Source: Actinomycetota bacterium (GTDB lineage: Bacteria > Actinomycetota > Acidimicrobiia > Acidimicrobiales > Ilumatobacteraceae). From it: a stretch of 64,000 bases of DNA. Below the pieces are notes generated by a model that was not told where the DNA came from, did no database searches, and saw only the letters and a program-made list of their open reading frames with translations. Location of the stretch: NCBI GenBank assembly GCA_016700055.1, contig CP064997.1, positions 2,728,001 through 2,792,000 on the forward strand, in the 5' to 3' direction. This document shows, piece after piece, positions 26,598-35,505 of this stretch (position 1 is its first letter; each line of letters opens with the position of its first letter). The translations under genes and the position numbers were made by a program.

Positions 26598-28165
26598 CAG
26601 CACCGGCCATCGCTTCAGTCGCCGAGATCGTTCGTGTGCACGGCACGCAGCGTCCGGAGCACACCGCGCTCGTGCTCGGCGAGCGGCGCATGCCGTGGGC
26701 CGAGCTGTACGAGCGGGCACAACGCGTGGCCAACGGACTCGCGGCCGAGGGTGGCGTCGGCCCGGAGGACCGGATCGGGTTCCTCGACAAGAACGGGATC
26801 GAGCACTTCGAGGCCTTCTACGGTGCCGCCCTGCTGAACGCGGTGTGCGTCGACGTCAACTGGCGGCTCGCCGCCCCCGAAGTCGAGTACATCTTGAACG
26901 ACGCGCAGGTGAAGGTGCTCGTCGTCGGGGCGGAGTTCGTCCCGATCCTCGACGCCATCGCCCCGAACCTGGTGACCGCCAGGTTGGTGCTCGTCATCGG
27001 AGCTCACGACGGGTACGAGAGCTGGGACGACTGGGTCGCCCGCCAGCCGGCCGGAGACCCGGGCATCACCGCGTCACTGGACGACGTCGCGTTCCAGCTC
27101 TACTCGAGCGGCACAACCGGTCGCCCGAAGGGCGTGATGCTGACGAACTCCAACTTCTTCGGACTGCTGCCGATGGCCGAGGAGATGTGGGAGCTCGACG
27201 CGGACTCGGTGAACCTGGTCGCCATGCCGCTCTTCCACATCGGTGGCGGAGGGTGGGCGACGGCGGGCATGTACCTCGGTTGCACCAGCGTGATCCTGCG
27301 CGAGCTCGACCTCGCCGAGCTGGTCCGCCTGTTCGGGGCGGAGCGGATCACCCACGCGTTCTTGGTACCCGCCGTGCTGCAGTTCATGCTGATGCTGCCC
27401 GGCGTGGAGGACGCCGACTTCTCCAGCCTGCGGGTGTTCGCGTACGGCGCCTCGCCGATCAGCGAGGACGTCCTCAGCCGCAGCGTGAAGCTGCTCGGGT
27501 GCAAGTTCTGGCAGGTCTACGGGCTGACCGAGACCACCGGGACGGTGGTCAACCTGCCCCCGCAGGACCACGACCCCGACGGGCCGAACAAGCACCGCTT
27601 GCGCAGCTGCGGGCTGCCCGGGCCCGGGGTGGAGCTGCGCATCGTCGCCGCGGACGGCACCGAGGTGCCCGGCGGGGAGATCGGCGAGATCTGGGTGCGC
27701 TCGCCACAGGTGATGCGCGGCTACTGGAACATGCCCGAGGAGACGGCCCAGGCGATCACCCCCGAAGGCTGGTTCCGCACCGGCGACGCCGGCTACCTCG
27801 ACGCCGACGGGTACCTGTACATCCACGACCGGGTCAAGGACATGATCGTCTCCGGCGGCGAGAACATCTACCCGGCCGAGGTCGAGAACGCGCTGATGGG
27901 GCACCCCGCTGTGGCCGACGTCGCGGTGATCGGGGTGCCCGACGACAAGTGGGGCGAGACCCCGAAGGCGATCGTGGTGCGGGCTCCGGGCACCGATCCG
28001 ACTCCGCAGGAGCTGATCGAGTACTGCCGCTCGCAGCTCGCGAAGTACAAGTGCCCGACGACCGTCGACTGGGCCGACGTGCTGCCGCGCAACCCGAGCG
28101 GCAAGGTGCTGCGCAAGGATTTGCGCGCCCCCTACTGGGAGGGCCGCACCCGCCAGGTGAACTGA
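26594..28165 (+). CDS. Acyl-CoA synthetase (AMP-forming, FadD-type)
   Basis: 523 residues from ATG 26594. Adenylation motif YSSGTTGRPKGVM at about 170-182; the middle motif YGLTETTG; the hinge region GWFRTGDAGYLDADGYLYIHDRVKDMIVSGGENIYPAEVE; and the C-terminal PRNPSGKVLRKDLR with the catalytic Lys. All elements of a working ligase are present. It ends the plus-strand operon (acyl-CoA dehydrogenase, crotonase, nitroreductase, ligase). The two ligases of this locus are distant paralogues, suggesting two different acid substrates. Confidence 0.91.
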   Translation: MTAPAIASVAEIVRVHGTQRPEHTALVLGERRMPWAELYERAQRVANGLAAEGGVGPEDRIGFLDKNGIEHFEAFYGAALLNAVCVDVNWRLAAPEVEYILNDAQVKVLVVGAEFVPILDAIAPNLVTARLVLVIGAHDGYESWDDWVARQPAGDPGITASLDDVAFQLYSSGTTGRPKGVMLTNSNFFGLLPMAEEMWELDADSVNLVAMPLFHIGGGGWATAGMYLGCTSVILRELDLAELVRLFGAERITHAFLVPAVLQFMLMLPGVEDADFSSLRVFAYGASPISEDVLSRSVKLLGCKFWQVYGLTETTGTVVNLPPQDHDPDGPNKHRLRSCGLPGPGVELRIVAADGTEVPGGEIGEIWVRSPQVMRGYWNMPEETAQAITPEGWFRTGDAGYLDADGYLYIHDRVKDMIVSGGENIYPAEVENALMGHPAVADVAVIGVPDDKWGETPKAIVVRAPGTDPTPQELIEYCRSQLAKYKCPTTVDWADVLPRNPSGKVLRKDLRAPYWEGRTRQVN

Positions 28166-28211
28166 TCCTCCTCGCCCGGTGTGACGCATGCTCGCCCGTG
28201 TCGCGGTAATC

Positions 28212-28225
28212 GGGACCTAGGTCCC
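28212..28225. promoter_or_regulatory. Perfect palindrome GGGACCTAGGTCCC, DosR-like operator candidate
   Basis: A 14-bp perfect palindrome lies 75 bases before the start of the FAD/SCP2 operon. The core GGGAC-N4-GTCCC is the invariant part of the DosR/DevR dormancy-regulon box of mycobacteria (the flanks match only partly). No regulator gene is nearby. It could equally be the site of another dimeric regulator. Confidence 0.4.
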
Positions 28226-28299
28226 TTACACCCAGGCGTGCCCAGCCCGGACAATCGCCGAACGGGCGCAGGCTCGCTTCACGAGGGGATGGGGGTTCA

Positions 28300-29907
28300 A
28301 TGACGGTGCACCGCACCTACGACGCCGTCGTCATCGGCGCCGGCCACAACGGTCTCTGTCTGGCCGCGTACCTGGCCCGCTCGGGCCTGCGCACGGCGGT
28401 GGTCGAGCGCCGGCACGAAGAGGGCGGGGGAGCGAACACCGAGGAGCCGCTGCTGCCCGGGTTCCGCTTCAACCTCCACGCCCAGTACATGGAGTTCTTC
28501 GACATCATGCCGATGGTCAAGGACTTCGACCTCGAATCGCTCGGGCTGCGCACGGTGATGCCCGAGGCCCAGGCCGGCATCGCGTTCGGTGACGGGCGGC
28601 CGCCGATCGTCTTGCACCGCCCCGACCTGCTCGATCGCACCCACGCCAGCATCGCCCGCTACTCCAAGTCCGACGCCGACACGTACGTGGAGCTGAAGAA
28701 GCGGGCGATGATGCTGGAGCAGATGCTCGCCGTCGGGCTGTACAACCCCCCGGCGCCGGCAGACCCGGCTGCCCAGGAGATGCTGGTCGAAGCCGCGTTC
28801 GGCGATCTCGGCGTCTCGGGCCACTTCGTCGCCAAGTCGGCGAAGAACGTCATCGACGAGCTGTTCGAGTGCCCGGAGCTGCGCGCGCTCATGTACCGGA
28901 CCACCGTCGAGTGGGGCTACCCGGTGGACACCGCCGGGATGGGCGCCGGCTTCCTGACGTTCGTGATGTGGACGATGGGCAACTGGAAGCTGGCTCTCGG
29001 CGGCACCCATACGCTGGCCAAGGCGATGACGCAGGCCTGCTACCGCGAGGGCGTCGACCTGATCGAGAACACCGCCGTCGAGAGCGTGCTCGTGGAAGAC
29101 GGCCGGGCGGTCGGGGTCAGCACGCGCAGCGGCGACATCCGCGCCGAGGTCTGCGTGGCGTCGAACGCCGACCTGCAACAGACGATGCTCGACCTCGTCG
29201 GCAAGGATCACCTGTCCGATCTGTGGAGGAAGCGTTCCGAGGCCTTCCGCTACGGCCCGAGCCATGTGCTCGGCACGCCGATGTTCTGCCTGATCGACGC
29301 ACCGCGTTACCTGTCCGCGCGCCACGATCCGGAGATCGACCGCTGCTTCTACACCGTGGTCGGCTTCGACGGGCCCGTCGACATGGCGCACTACATCCGC
29401 GACTCCTACGGCGGCAGGTTGCCCGAGCCCGGCGCCGGGACGTGGGTGAACAGCCTGTGGGACCGCTCCCAGGCGCCGCCCGGACGGCACGCGGCGACCG
29501 GCTGGTACTTCTTCCCACCGGCCAGCGCGCTGAGCGCGCAGGAATGGACGGAGGTGCGCGAGACCTACAACGACCGCTTCCTCGCCAAGTGGCGCGAAGC
29601 CGCGCCGAACATGACCCCGGCGAACGTGCTCGCCCATCGGCTGTACACGCCGGACCAGATGGAGCACAAGAACAAGATGCGCGAGGGCGACTTCTCGAAC
29701 GGCGAGTTCGCCCCCGACCAGCTCGGGACGAACCGCCCGTTCCCAGAGGCGTCGAACTACCGCACCGAGATCGAGGGTCTCTACCTGTGCGGCCCCTCGG
29801 CATACCCAGGCGGCGGGATCCACGCCGCCTGCGGCTACAACGCGTACAAGGCGATCGCCGCCGACCACCAGCTCGCCAGCCCCGTCGTGAGCGAGCGGGG
29901 CTACTGA
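28300..29907 (+). CDS. Phytoene-desaturase-like NAD(P)/FAD oxidoreductase
   Basis: 535 residues from ATG 28300. The N-terminal Rossmann motif VVIGAGHNGLCLAAYLARSG with the following Glu-containing strand VVERRHEEGGG is the FAD site of the amine-oxidase/phytoene-desaturase superfamily. The C-terminal motif GLYLCGPSAYPGGGIHAACGYNAYKAI closes the FAD domain. Substrate-binding region is divergent, so desaturase, isomerase or amine oxidase reactions are all possible. It is the first gene of a tightly overlapping operon with an SCP2-type protein and a paralogue at 30355. A hydrophobic polyprenoid or sterol-like substrate is the natural inference. Confidence 0.82.
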   Translation: MTVHRTYDAVVIGAGHNGLCLAAYLARSGLRTAVVERRHEEGGGANTEEPLLPGFRFNLHAQYMEFFDIMPMVKDFDLESLGLRTVMPEAQAGIAFGDGRPPIVLHRPDLLDRTHASIARYSKSDADTYVELKKRAMMLEQMLAVGLYNPPAPADPAAQEMLVEAAFGDLGVSGHFVAKSAKNVIDELFECPELRALMYRTTVEWGYPVDTAGMGAGFLTFVMWTMGNWKLALGGTHTLAKAMTQACYREGVDLIENTAVESVLVEDGRAVGVSTRSGDIRAEVCVASNADLQQTMLDLVGKDHLSDLWRKRSEAFRYGPSHVLGTPMFCLIDAPRYLSARHDPEIDRCFYTVVGFDGPVDMAHYIRDSYGGRLPEPGAGTWVNSLWDRSQAPPGRHAATGWYFFPPASALSAQEWTEVRETYNDRFLAKWREAAPNMTPANVLAHRLYTPDQMEHKNKMREGDFSNGEFAPDQLGTNRPFPEASNYRTEIEGLYLCGPSAYPGGGIHAACGYNAYKAIAADHQLASPVVSERGY

Positions 29908-30362
29908 TGCCCGACGCCTACAGCTCCGAGTGGTACGAGGCCGTGCGCGCGGCGATCAACACCCGCGTGGCGACCATGTCGTCGTTGCCGGAAGGCACCT
30001 GGCACGTGGCGGTCGACATCGAGGGCGACGGCGTGTCGCCCTACGTCAGTGATGCCGGTTCGAGGCACTTCCTGATCCGGATCGAGGACGGCCACTGCGC
30101 CTGGTACCGCGAAGAAGACGGTCCGGCGCAGAGCAGTCCCGAGCTGCGCCTCGACTACCGCTTCGTCGGCCCCGCCGCCGTGTTCGACGACATCGTCGCC
30201 GGCCGAATCGACCCGATCGACGCCGCCCTGCGCGGCAACATCAAGGTGAAAGGTGACATGCGCTTCTTGATGCGCCAGGCCGAGCACGTGCAAGTGCTCC
30301 TCGACGCGTACGTGAACGGTGTCGACACCAACTGGCCGAAGGGGGCGCCTCCCTATGCGTGA
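29907..30362 (+). CDS. SCP2-like sterol/lipid-binding domain protein
   Basis: 151 residues from ATG 29907, which shares one base with the previous stop (TGATG). The compact alpha/beta sequence GTWHVAVDIEGDGVSPYVSD, HFLIRIEDGHCAWYREED, DYRFVGPAAVFDDIVAGRIDPIDAALRGNIKVKGDMRFLMRQAEHVQVLLDAY fits the SCP2 fold: strands, then the GxIxxxGDxxxxM-like helix end. SCP2 domains bind lipids and acyl-CoAs and often serve as carriers or accessory subunits. It is wedged between two FAD enzymes and overlaps both, so a physical complex is plausible. Confidence 0.75.
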   Translation: MPDAYSSEWYEAVRAAINTRVATMSSLPEGTWHVAVDIEGDGVSPYVSDAGSRHFLIRIEDGHCAWYREEDGPAQSSPELRLDYRFVGPAAVFDDIVAGRIDPIDAALRGNIKVKGDMRFLMRQAEHVQVLLDAYVNGVDTNWPKGAPPYA

Positions 30363-31950
30363 CACATGCGACGTGATCGTCATCGGTGCCGGCCACAACG
30401 GGCTCACCCTCGGCGCGTACCTGGCCCGCAGCGGGCTCGACGTGCTGGTGCTCGAGCGCCGCCACGAAGAGGGCGGCGGATTGTGCACCGAGGAGCTGAC
30501 CGGTGCCGGCTTCCTGCACAACATCCACGCCAACTACCACACGTTCGTCGACCTCGCCCCGCCCGTACGCGACCTCGACGTACGCGGGCACGGTGTCGAG
30601 TACGTGCGCCCCGAGGTGCAGATGGCGTCGATCTTCGACGACGGCACCGCGTTGACCGTGCACACCGACCTCGAGAAGACGATTGCGTCGATGGCCCGCT
30701 TCAGCGAGCGCGACGCCGAGACGTTCCGTCGCCTGCACGCCGAGGCCCACGGCTACGTCGAGCTTCTCCTCGGAACCCTCATGTACCAGCCGCCGATGTC
30801 GGTGAAGGAGCTGACCAGGGCTCTCGCCGCCTTCGGCGTGGAAGACCGCTCGGAGTTCTTGTCGGTGAAGCTGCGCCGGGAGACGATCAACGACTTCCTC
30901 GACCAGCACTTCACCCACCCGAAGGTGAAGGTGCACCTCGCGTTCCACGCGGCCGTGTGCGGGTACACGAACGACGTCGCCGGCCTGGCGATCGGCTTCC
31001 CGTTGCTGATCGGGAAGATGGACAACTGGCACCTGTGCGTCGGCGGCTCCCACCGCCTCGCCCACGCGCTGTGGCGGGATCTGGCCCAGCACGGCGGCGT
31101 GATGGTGAGCGACGCCGAGGTGGCCACGGTGGTGGTCGAATCGGGCCGCGCGGTGGGGGTGCAGCTCACGAGCGGCGAGCAGATCACCGCCCGGCGGGCG
31201 GTGTGCTCGACGGTGGCCGTGGAGCAGACGTTCCTCGACTTCGTCGACCCGAGCCACCTGAGCGCCGAGTTCCGCGAGCGTGTCGCTACCAAGGTGGTGC
31301 ACAAGGACTGGACGTTGTTCTCGGTCCACGCGGCGATGAGCGCACTGCCCGAGTACGAGGCGGCGGCGTTCGATCCCGACGTGAACCGGGCCTGGGTGGT
31401 GAACCTCGGCTACGCCTCGCCGGCCGACCTCGACGTCGACTGGCGCCTGATCCGCGACGGCAAACTGCCCGATCCGCGCCCGAACGCGGCGGTGAACTCG
31501 CTCTACGACCCCACCGACGCACCGGTGGGCTACTACACCGGGCTGCTGCGCCAGTTCGCCCCCTTCGCGGTGAACGGGGCAGGAGCCGGGGAGTGGGAGA
31601 CGCTCGGGCGGTGGTACGGGCAGCGATGCCTCGACGCCTGGCGCTCGTTCGCCCCCAACCTCACCGGCGACGTCATCCTCGACTGGGTGCCGTTCACACC
31701 CCTCGACATCTCCCGCAAGATGGTCAACATGATCGGCGGCGACTGGATGATGGGCGAGGTGTCGCTCGCCAACATGCTCGACCAGCGGCCGTTGCCCGAG
31801 CTCGGCCAGTACCGCACCCCGATCGAGGGCCTGTACATGGCCGGGTCCACGCAGCACCCCCACGGGTTCATCACGTTCGGCCCGGCGTACAACGCGCTGC
31901 AGATAATCGCCGACGACCTCGGCATTGATCCCTGGTGGAGAGACGTGTGA
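30355..31950 (+). CDS. Phytoene-desaturase-like NAD(P)/FAD oxidoreductase (second copy)
   Basis: 531 residues from ATG 30355, overlapping the SCP2 gene end by 8 bases. Opens with VIVIGAGHNGLTLGAYLARSG and VLERRHEEGGG, clearly paralogous to the enzyme at 28300, and closes with GLYMAGSTQHPHGFITFGPAYNALQII. The internal sequence has diverged strongly, so the two are not redundant. The motif LGGTHTLAKAM in the first enzyme corresponds to VGGSHRLAHAL here. The two enzymes could perform successive oxidations or act as a heterodimer (inference). Confidence 0.82.
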   Translation: MRDTCDVIVIGAGHNGLTLGAYLARSGLDVLVLERRHEEGGGLCTEELTGAGFLHNIHANYHTFVDLAPPVRDLDVRGHGVEYVRPEVQMASIFDDGTALTVHTDLEKTIASMARFSERDAETFRRLHAEAHGYVELLLGTLMYQPPMSVKELTRALAAFGVEDRSEFLSVKLRRETINDFLDQHFTHPKVKVHLAFHAAVCGYTNDVAGLAIGFPLLIGKMDNWHLCVGGSHRLAHALWRDLAQHGGVMVSDAEVATVVVESGRAVGVQLTSGEQITARRAVCSTVAVEQTFLDFVDPSHLSAEFRERVATKVVHKDWTLFSVHAAMSALPEYEAAAFDPDVNRAWVVNLGYASPADLDVDWRLIRDGKLPDPRPNAAVNSLYDPTDAPVGYYTGLLRQFAPFAVNGAGAGEWETLGRWYGQRCLDAWRSFAPNLTGDVILDWVPFTPLDISRKMVNMIGGDWMMGEVSLANMLDQRPLPELGQYRTPIEGLYMAGSTQHPHGFITFGPAYNALQIIADDLGIDPWWRDV

Positions 31951-32483
31951 GAGATGCTCCCGCCGTCGTGCTGTCCGACGGCGACGAGTCCTCCGGCTTG
32001 GCGACGATGCTCGCCGAACTGCTGGAGGCGAACTTGCGCGACTTCCGTGGCCGGCGGAGGGTGGCGACACTCGTGCGCGGCGACGTCGTGCTCACGGCTG
32101 CCGATCGCGCGATGTCGGTGACGCTCTCGTTCGGGCCGGACGTGATCGCGGTCCGCGACGGCGCCGAGCCCGGCGCGGCCGAGGTGGCCGCTCCGTGGCT
32201 CTCGATGGCCAGGGTGTGCAGCGGCACCGTGTCACCGTTCACCGCGTGGCGGGCGGGTGAGCTCGAGGTGCACCGCCTGCGCGGCACGCCGATCATCGCG
32301 GGCGCGTCGTTCGTGCTCTCGGTGCCGCGCTCGTTCTACGACGCGGCAGATGGTGTCTCCGGTGCCGGCCGACGGTGGTCGTCGCCGCGGACACAGGCGG
32401 CATTGGTGGTGGGCGGGGTCGCCGTGCTCGGCGGCGGCGTGGTGCTGTGGCGCCGGCGTGCACGCCGCATCGTTCGACGGTGA
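31947..32483 (+). CDS. Hypothetical protein with C-terminal membrane anchor, SCP2-like features
   Basis: 178 residues from GTG 31947, whose GTGA overlaps the preceding stop. The N-terminal 110 residues look like a small lipid-binding SCP2-type domain (VTLSFGPDVIAVRDGAE, then WLSMARVCSGTVSPFTAWRAGELEVHRLRG), a weak resemblance. The C-terminus has one hydrophobic segment (ALVVGGVAVLGGGVVLW) followed by a basic tail RRRARRIVRR. This suggests an inner-leaflet-anchored accessory protein for the oxidoreductases. No firm family assignment. Confidence 0.6.
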   Translation: MRDAPAVVLSDGDESSGLATMLAELLEANLRDFRGRRRVATLVRGDVVLTAADRAMSVTLSFGPDVIAVRDGAEPGAAEVAAPWLSMARVCSGTVSPFTAWRAGELEVHRLRGTPIIAGASFVLSVPRSFYDAADGVSGAGRRWSSPRTQAALVVGGVAVLGGGVVLWRRRARRIVRR

Positions 32484-32512
32484 GCCTCGACCTAGGGCAT
32501 CATCGACGTCTG

Positions 32513-33745
32513 ATGGGCACGACCACCACCGCTTCCTCGCCGCCTCGCTACACGATCATCTCCGCAGACACGCATGCCGGCGGCAGCCATGCGATGTACA
32601 GGGAGTACCTCGACCCTGAGTGGAGAGACGACTTCGACGAGTGGCGCAGCGCGTACAAGAACCCGTTCAGCGACCTCGGCGACTATCGCAGGCTGCGCAA
32701 CTGGGACGACGACCTGCGCAACTCCCAGCAGGACGCCGACGGCGTCGCCGGCGAGGTGATCTACCCGAACACCGTGCCGCCGTTCTTCCCCAGCTTCGTG
32801 TTGTTCGCCCCGCCCCCGACGCCCGAGGAGTACCCCCGCCGCCGGGCGGGGATCCACGCCCACAACCGCTGGATGGTCGACTTCTGCTCGCGGTTCCCCG
32901 AACGGCGCGCGGGCATCGGCCAGATCTTCTTGAACGACGTCGACGACGCGATCGCCGATGTCGAGTGGATCAAGGAGCACGGTCTGCGCGGCGGGATCCT
33001 GCTACCTACGGTTCCCCCCGACGTCGACTGGGTCAAGCCGCTCAACCACCCCGACTACGAGCGGCTGTGGCGGGTCTGCGAAGAGCTCGAGGTGCCGGTC
33101 AACTGCCACGGTGGGACCGGCTCGCCGAAGTACGCGATGGTGCCGTCGTCGGCGGTGATCATGCTCGCCGAAGTGGCCGTGTACTCCCGCCGGCCGCTGC
33201 TCTTCCTGTTGCTGTCCGGCGTCTTCGAGCGGTTCCCCAGGCTGAAGTTCGTGATGACCGAGCAGGGCTGCTCGTGGCTGCCGCCGCTGCTCGAACAGCT
33301 CGACCGGATCCTCGCCGAGATCCGCGCCAACGGCGCCGTCGGCGAGCTGCGCTTCAAGCCCGATCAGGTGTTGGAGCGGTCGGCATCGGAGTACTTCCGA
33401 CAGAGCGTGTGGATGGGCGTGAGCTTCCCGATGCGTGACGACGTCGAGGTCGCGCGCAGCACGGTCGGCCTGGACCACTTCATGTGGGGCAGCGACTTCC
33501 CCCACGACGAGGCCACCTCGCCGTTCTCGAAGGAGAGCCTGCGCCAGCTCTTCCACGACTGGCCGGAGGCCGACCTGCGCAGGATCCTCGCCGAGAACGC
33601 GGCGCAGCTCTACGACTTCGACCTCGACGCGCTGGCGCCGCTCGCGGCACGGGTGGGCCCGACGGTGGAAGAGATCGCGACGCCGCTCACCGAGCTCCCC
33701 GAGGGCGCGAACGCTGCGCTGCTGCGCAACGCCGTCCCGGCCTGA
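32513..33745 (+). CDS. Amidohydrolase-family (amidohydrolase 2) metal hydrolase
   Basis: 410 residues from ATG 32513; the longer open frame upstream overlaps the previous gene in a different frame. The N-terminal SADTHAGGSH resembles the metal-binding D-x-H pattern of PF04909, with PVNCHGGTG and the later MWGSDFPHDEATSP containing further metal or catalytic His/Asp. Length and pattern fit the cytosolic hydrolase/decarboxylase group common beside lipid and aromatic catabolic genes. It probably acts last in the operon, hydrolysing a cleaved intermediate (inference). Confidence 0.82.
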   Translation: MGTTTTASSPPRYTIISADTHAGGSHAMYREYLDPEWRDDFDEWRSAYKNPFSDLGDYRRLRNWDDDLRNSQQDADGVAGEVIYPNTVPPFFPSFVLFAPPPTPEEYPRRRAGIHAHNRWMVDFCSRFPERRAGIGQIFLNDVDDAIADVEWIKEHGLRGGILLPTVPPDVDWVKPLNHPDYERLWRVCEELEVPVNCHGGTGSPKYAMVPSSAVIMLAEVAVYSRRPLLFLLLSGVFERFPRLKFVMTEQGCSWLPPLLEQLDRILAEIRANGAVGELRFKPDQVLERSASEYFRQSVWMGVSFPMRDDVEVARSTVGLDHFMWGSDFPHDEATSPFSKESLRQLFHDWPEADLRRILAENAAQLYDFDLDALAPLAARVGPTVEEIATPLTELPEGANAALLRNAVPA

Positions 33746-33766
33746 GCGCGGACCGTCCCGAGCGCG

Positions 33767-34300
33767 CTACTTGCCGATCGACCACTTGATGGTGGCCACC
33801 GCGAACCCGATCAGCAGCGCGGCGATCGCCCGTGCCGCCGCTTGGGCGAGCGTCTTGCCGCCCTTGCGGGTCTCGTAGAACACGAGCACACCGATGAACA
33901 GCGCCGCGGACAGCCGGCCGGCGAGGTAGTCGAAGTCGGCCGGCACCACCAGGACGGCAACCGTGGCGATGACCGCCAGGAACACCGCCATCACCATCTG
34001 CGCGTAGAGCAGCTCACCGGCGGTGTGGTGCGAATCGGGATCGTGGACCAGGCGGGTCGCCAGCAAGATCGCGAACCAGTGCGCGAGGGCGAGTCCGAAG
34101 GTGGTGCCCCACACCACCCAGAACACCTGCAGGTTGCTGTGGTCTCTGTGGTCGTTGCCCGTCATCAGTGCCGCGAGCAGCGCGATCGACACGTAGAAGC
34201 CCATCGTGTCGGCCTCGCGGCGCAGGGTGAGGTCCTTGCGGACGCGGTCGACGACGCCACGCCAGCCCTTCCGGTAGGCGAGCGTGTCCGCAGGCGGCAT
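33767..34300 (-). CDS. Integral membrane hypothetical protein
   Basis: 177 residues from ATG 34300 with four predicted transmembrane helices (MGFYVSIALLAALMTG, VFWVVWGTTFGLALAHWFAIL, MVMAVFLAVIATVAVLVV, IAALLIGFAVATIKW) and a basic N-terminus (RKGWRGVVDRVRKDL). No recognised family. It follows hutI by 11 bases on the same strand and could be the last gene of the hut operon, but nothing in it resembles a known histidine or urocanate transporter. Confidence 0.65.
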   Translation of the reverse strand: MPPADTLAYRKGWRGVVDRVRKDLTLRREADTMGFYVSIALLAALMTGNDHRDHSNLQVFWVVWGTTFGLALAHWFAILLATRLVHDPDSHHTAGELLYAQMVMAVFLAVIATVAVLVVPADFDYLAGRLSAALFIGVLVFYETRKGGKTLAQAAARAIAALLIGFAVATIKWSIGK

Positions 34301-34311
34301 CGGCGTCGAGA

Positions 34312-35505
34312 CTAGGACGCCGGGCCCGTCGCGGTGGAGTTACTCGCGAGCACGCCTCCGACGAACGTGGCCGCGACGAGGTCGACCCCGGGCCTGTATA
34401 CGAGCTCGATCGGGCTCGCGGCGTCGAGCACGACCAGGTCGGCCCGGGCTCCGGGAGCGAGGTGGCCGATGTCGTCGCGACGCAGCGCGACAGCCCCGCC
34501 CTTCGTCGCCGACCAGATCGCTTCGTCGACGGTCATGTGCATCTCGCGCACGGCGAGCGCCAGGCAGAACGGCATCGAGGTGGTGAAGCTCGAACCGGGG
34601 TTGCAGTTGCACGCGAGCGCCACGACCGCGCCGGCATCGAGCAGCTGGCGGGCGTTTGGGTACGGCTGACGGGTGGAGAAGTCCGTCGCCGGGAGCAGCG
34701 TCGCCACCGTCGAGCCAGACGCCAGGGCGTCGACGTCGGCGGGTGTCAGGTAGGTGCAGTGGTCGGCGGACGCGCACCCGAGCTCGACGGCAAGCTGCAC
34801 GCCGGGACCGTGCCCGAGCTGGTTCGCGTGCAGCCGGGTACCGAGGCCGGCCGCTCGTCCCGCTTCGAGCACCGACCGACACTGGTCGGCATCGAAGGCA
34901 CCCCGCTCGCAGAACGCGTCGATCCAGCGCGCGAATGGCGCGCAGGCGTCGAGCATCGCCCCGGTGACCAGCTCGACGTACTCCCCGGTGCGCCCCGCCA
35001 TCTCGGCGGGCACGACGTGAGCGCCGAGGAACGTCGTCTCTGCGCTCAGCTCTGCCGCGATGCGCAGGGTGCGGGCCTCGTCCACGACGTTCAGCCCGTA
35101 TCCGGACTTCACCTCGATCGTCGTCGTGCCCGAGCGGTGCGCCGCCGTGAGCAGTCGTCGCGCGCGGGTCGCCAGCTCGTCGTCACTCGCTGCCCGGGTG
35201 GCCTCGACGGTGGTGAGGATGCCGCCCGCGGCGTACGGCTGGCCGGCCATGCGAGCGGCGAACTCCTCGGCGCGGTCGCCGGCGAACACGAGGTGGCTGT
35301 GGCTGTCGACGAACCCGGGGATCACGGCGGCGCCGCCGACGTCGACAGCTCGGTCGGCGGCCGGCGGCGCACCCGTGCCGAGTGCCGCGACCCGGCCACC
35401 AACGACCACGAGCCAGGCATCGCCCAGCTCACCGAGCAACCCGCGTCCGAGCGACGGGTCGTTGGTGACGAGGGTGCCGATGCCGGTGAAGACCGTCACG
35501 CCCAT
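34312..35505 (-). CDS. hutI: Imidazolonepropionase
   Basis: 397 residues from ATG 35505 (a GTG at 35499 overlapping the hutF stop is equally possible). Amidohydrolase-type metal site in IPGFVDSHSHLVFAGDR; EVKSGYGLN, FLGAHVVP, HANQLG and DHCTYL are the family blocks, and CNCNPGSSFTTSMPFCLALA is diagnostic of HutI. It opens imidazolone-5-propionate to N-formimino-L-glutamate, the third step of histidine degradation. The operon order hutH-hutU-def-hutF-hutI supports the assignment. Confidence 0.93.
   Translation of the reverse strand: MGVTVFTGIGTLVTNDPSLGRGLLGELGDAWLVVVGGRVAALGTGAPPAADRAVDVGGAAVIPGFVDSHSHLVFAGDRAEEFAARMAGQPYAAGGILTTVEATRAASDDELATRARRLLTAAHRSGTTTIEVKSGYGLNVVDEARTLRIAAELSAETTFLGAHVVPAEMAGRTGEYVELVTGAMLDACAPFARWIDAFCERGAFDADQCRSVLEAGRAAGLGTRLHANQLGHGPGVQLAVELGCASADHCTYLTPADVDALASGSTVATLLPATDFSTRQPYPNARQLLDAGAVVALACNCNPGSSFTTSMPFCLALAVREMHMTVDEAIWSATKGGAVALRRDDIGHLAPGARADLVVLDAASPIELVYRPGVDLVAATFVGGVLASNSTATGPAS

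Noticed and set aside
28297..29868. 523-codon minus-strand open frame opposite the first FAD enzyme
   Set aside because: High-GC shadow frame with Arg/Val/His-biased composition and no domain; the plus strand has an intact FAD enzyme.
30241..32070. 609-codon minus-strand open frame opposite the second FAD enzyme
   Set aside because: Same reason: a shadow of the real plus-strand gene in GC-rich DNA.
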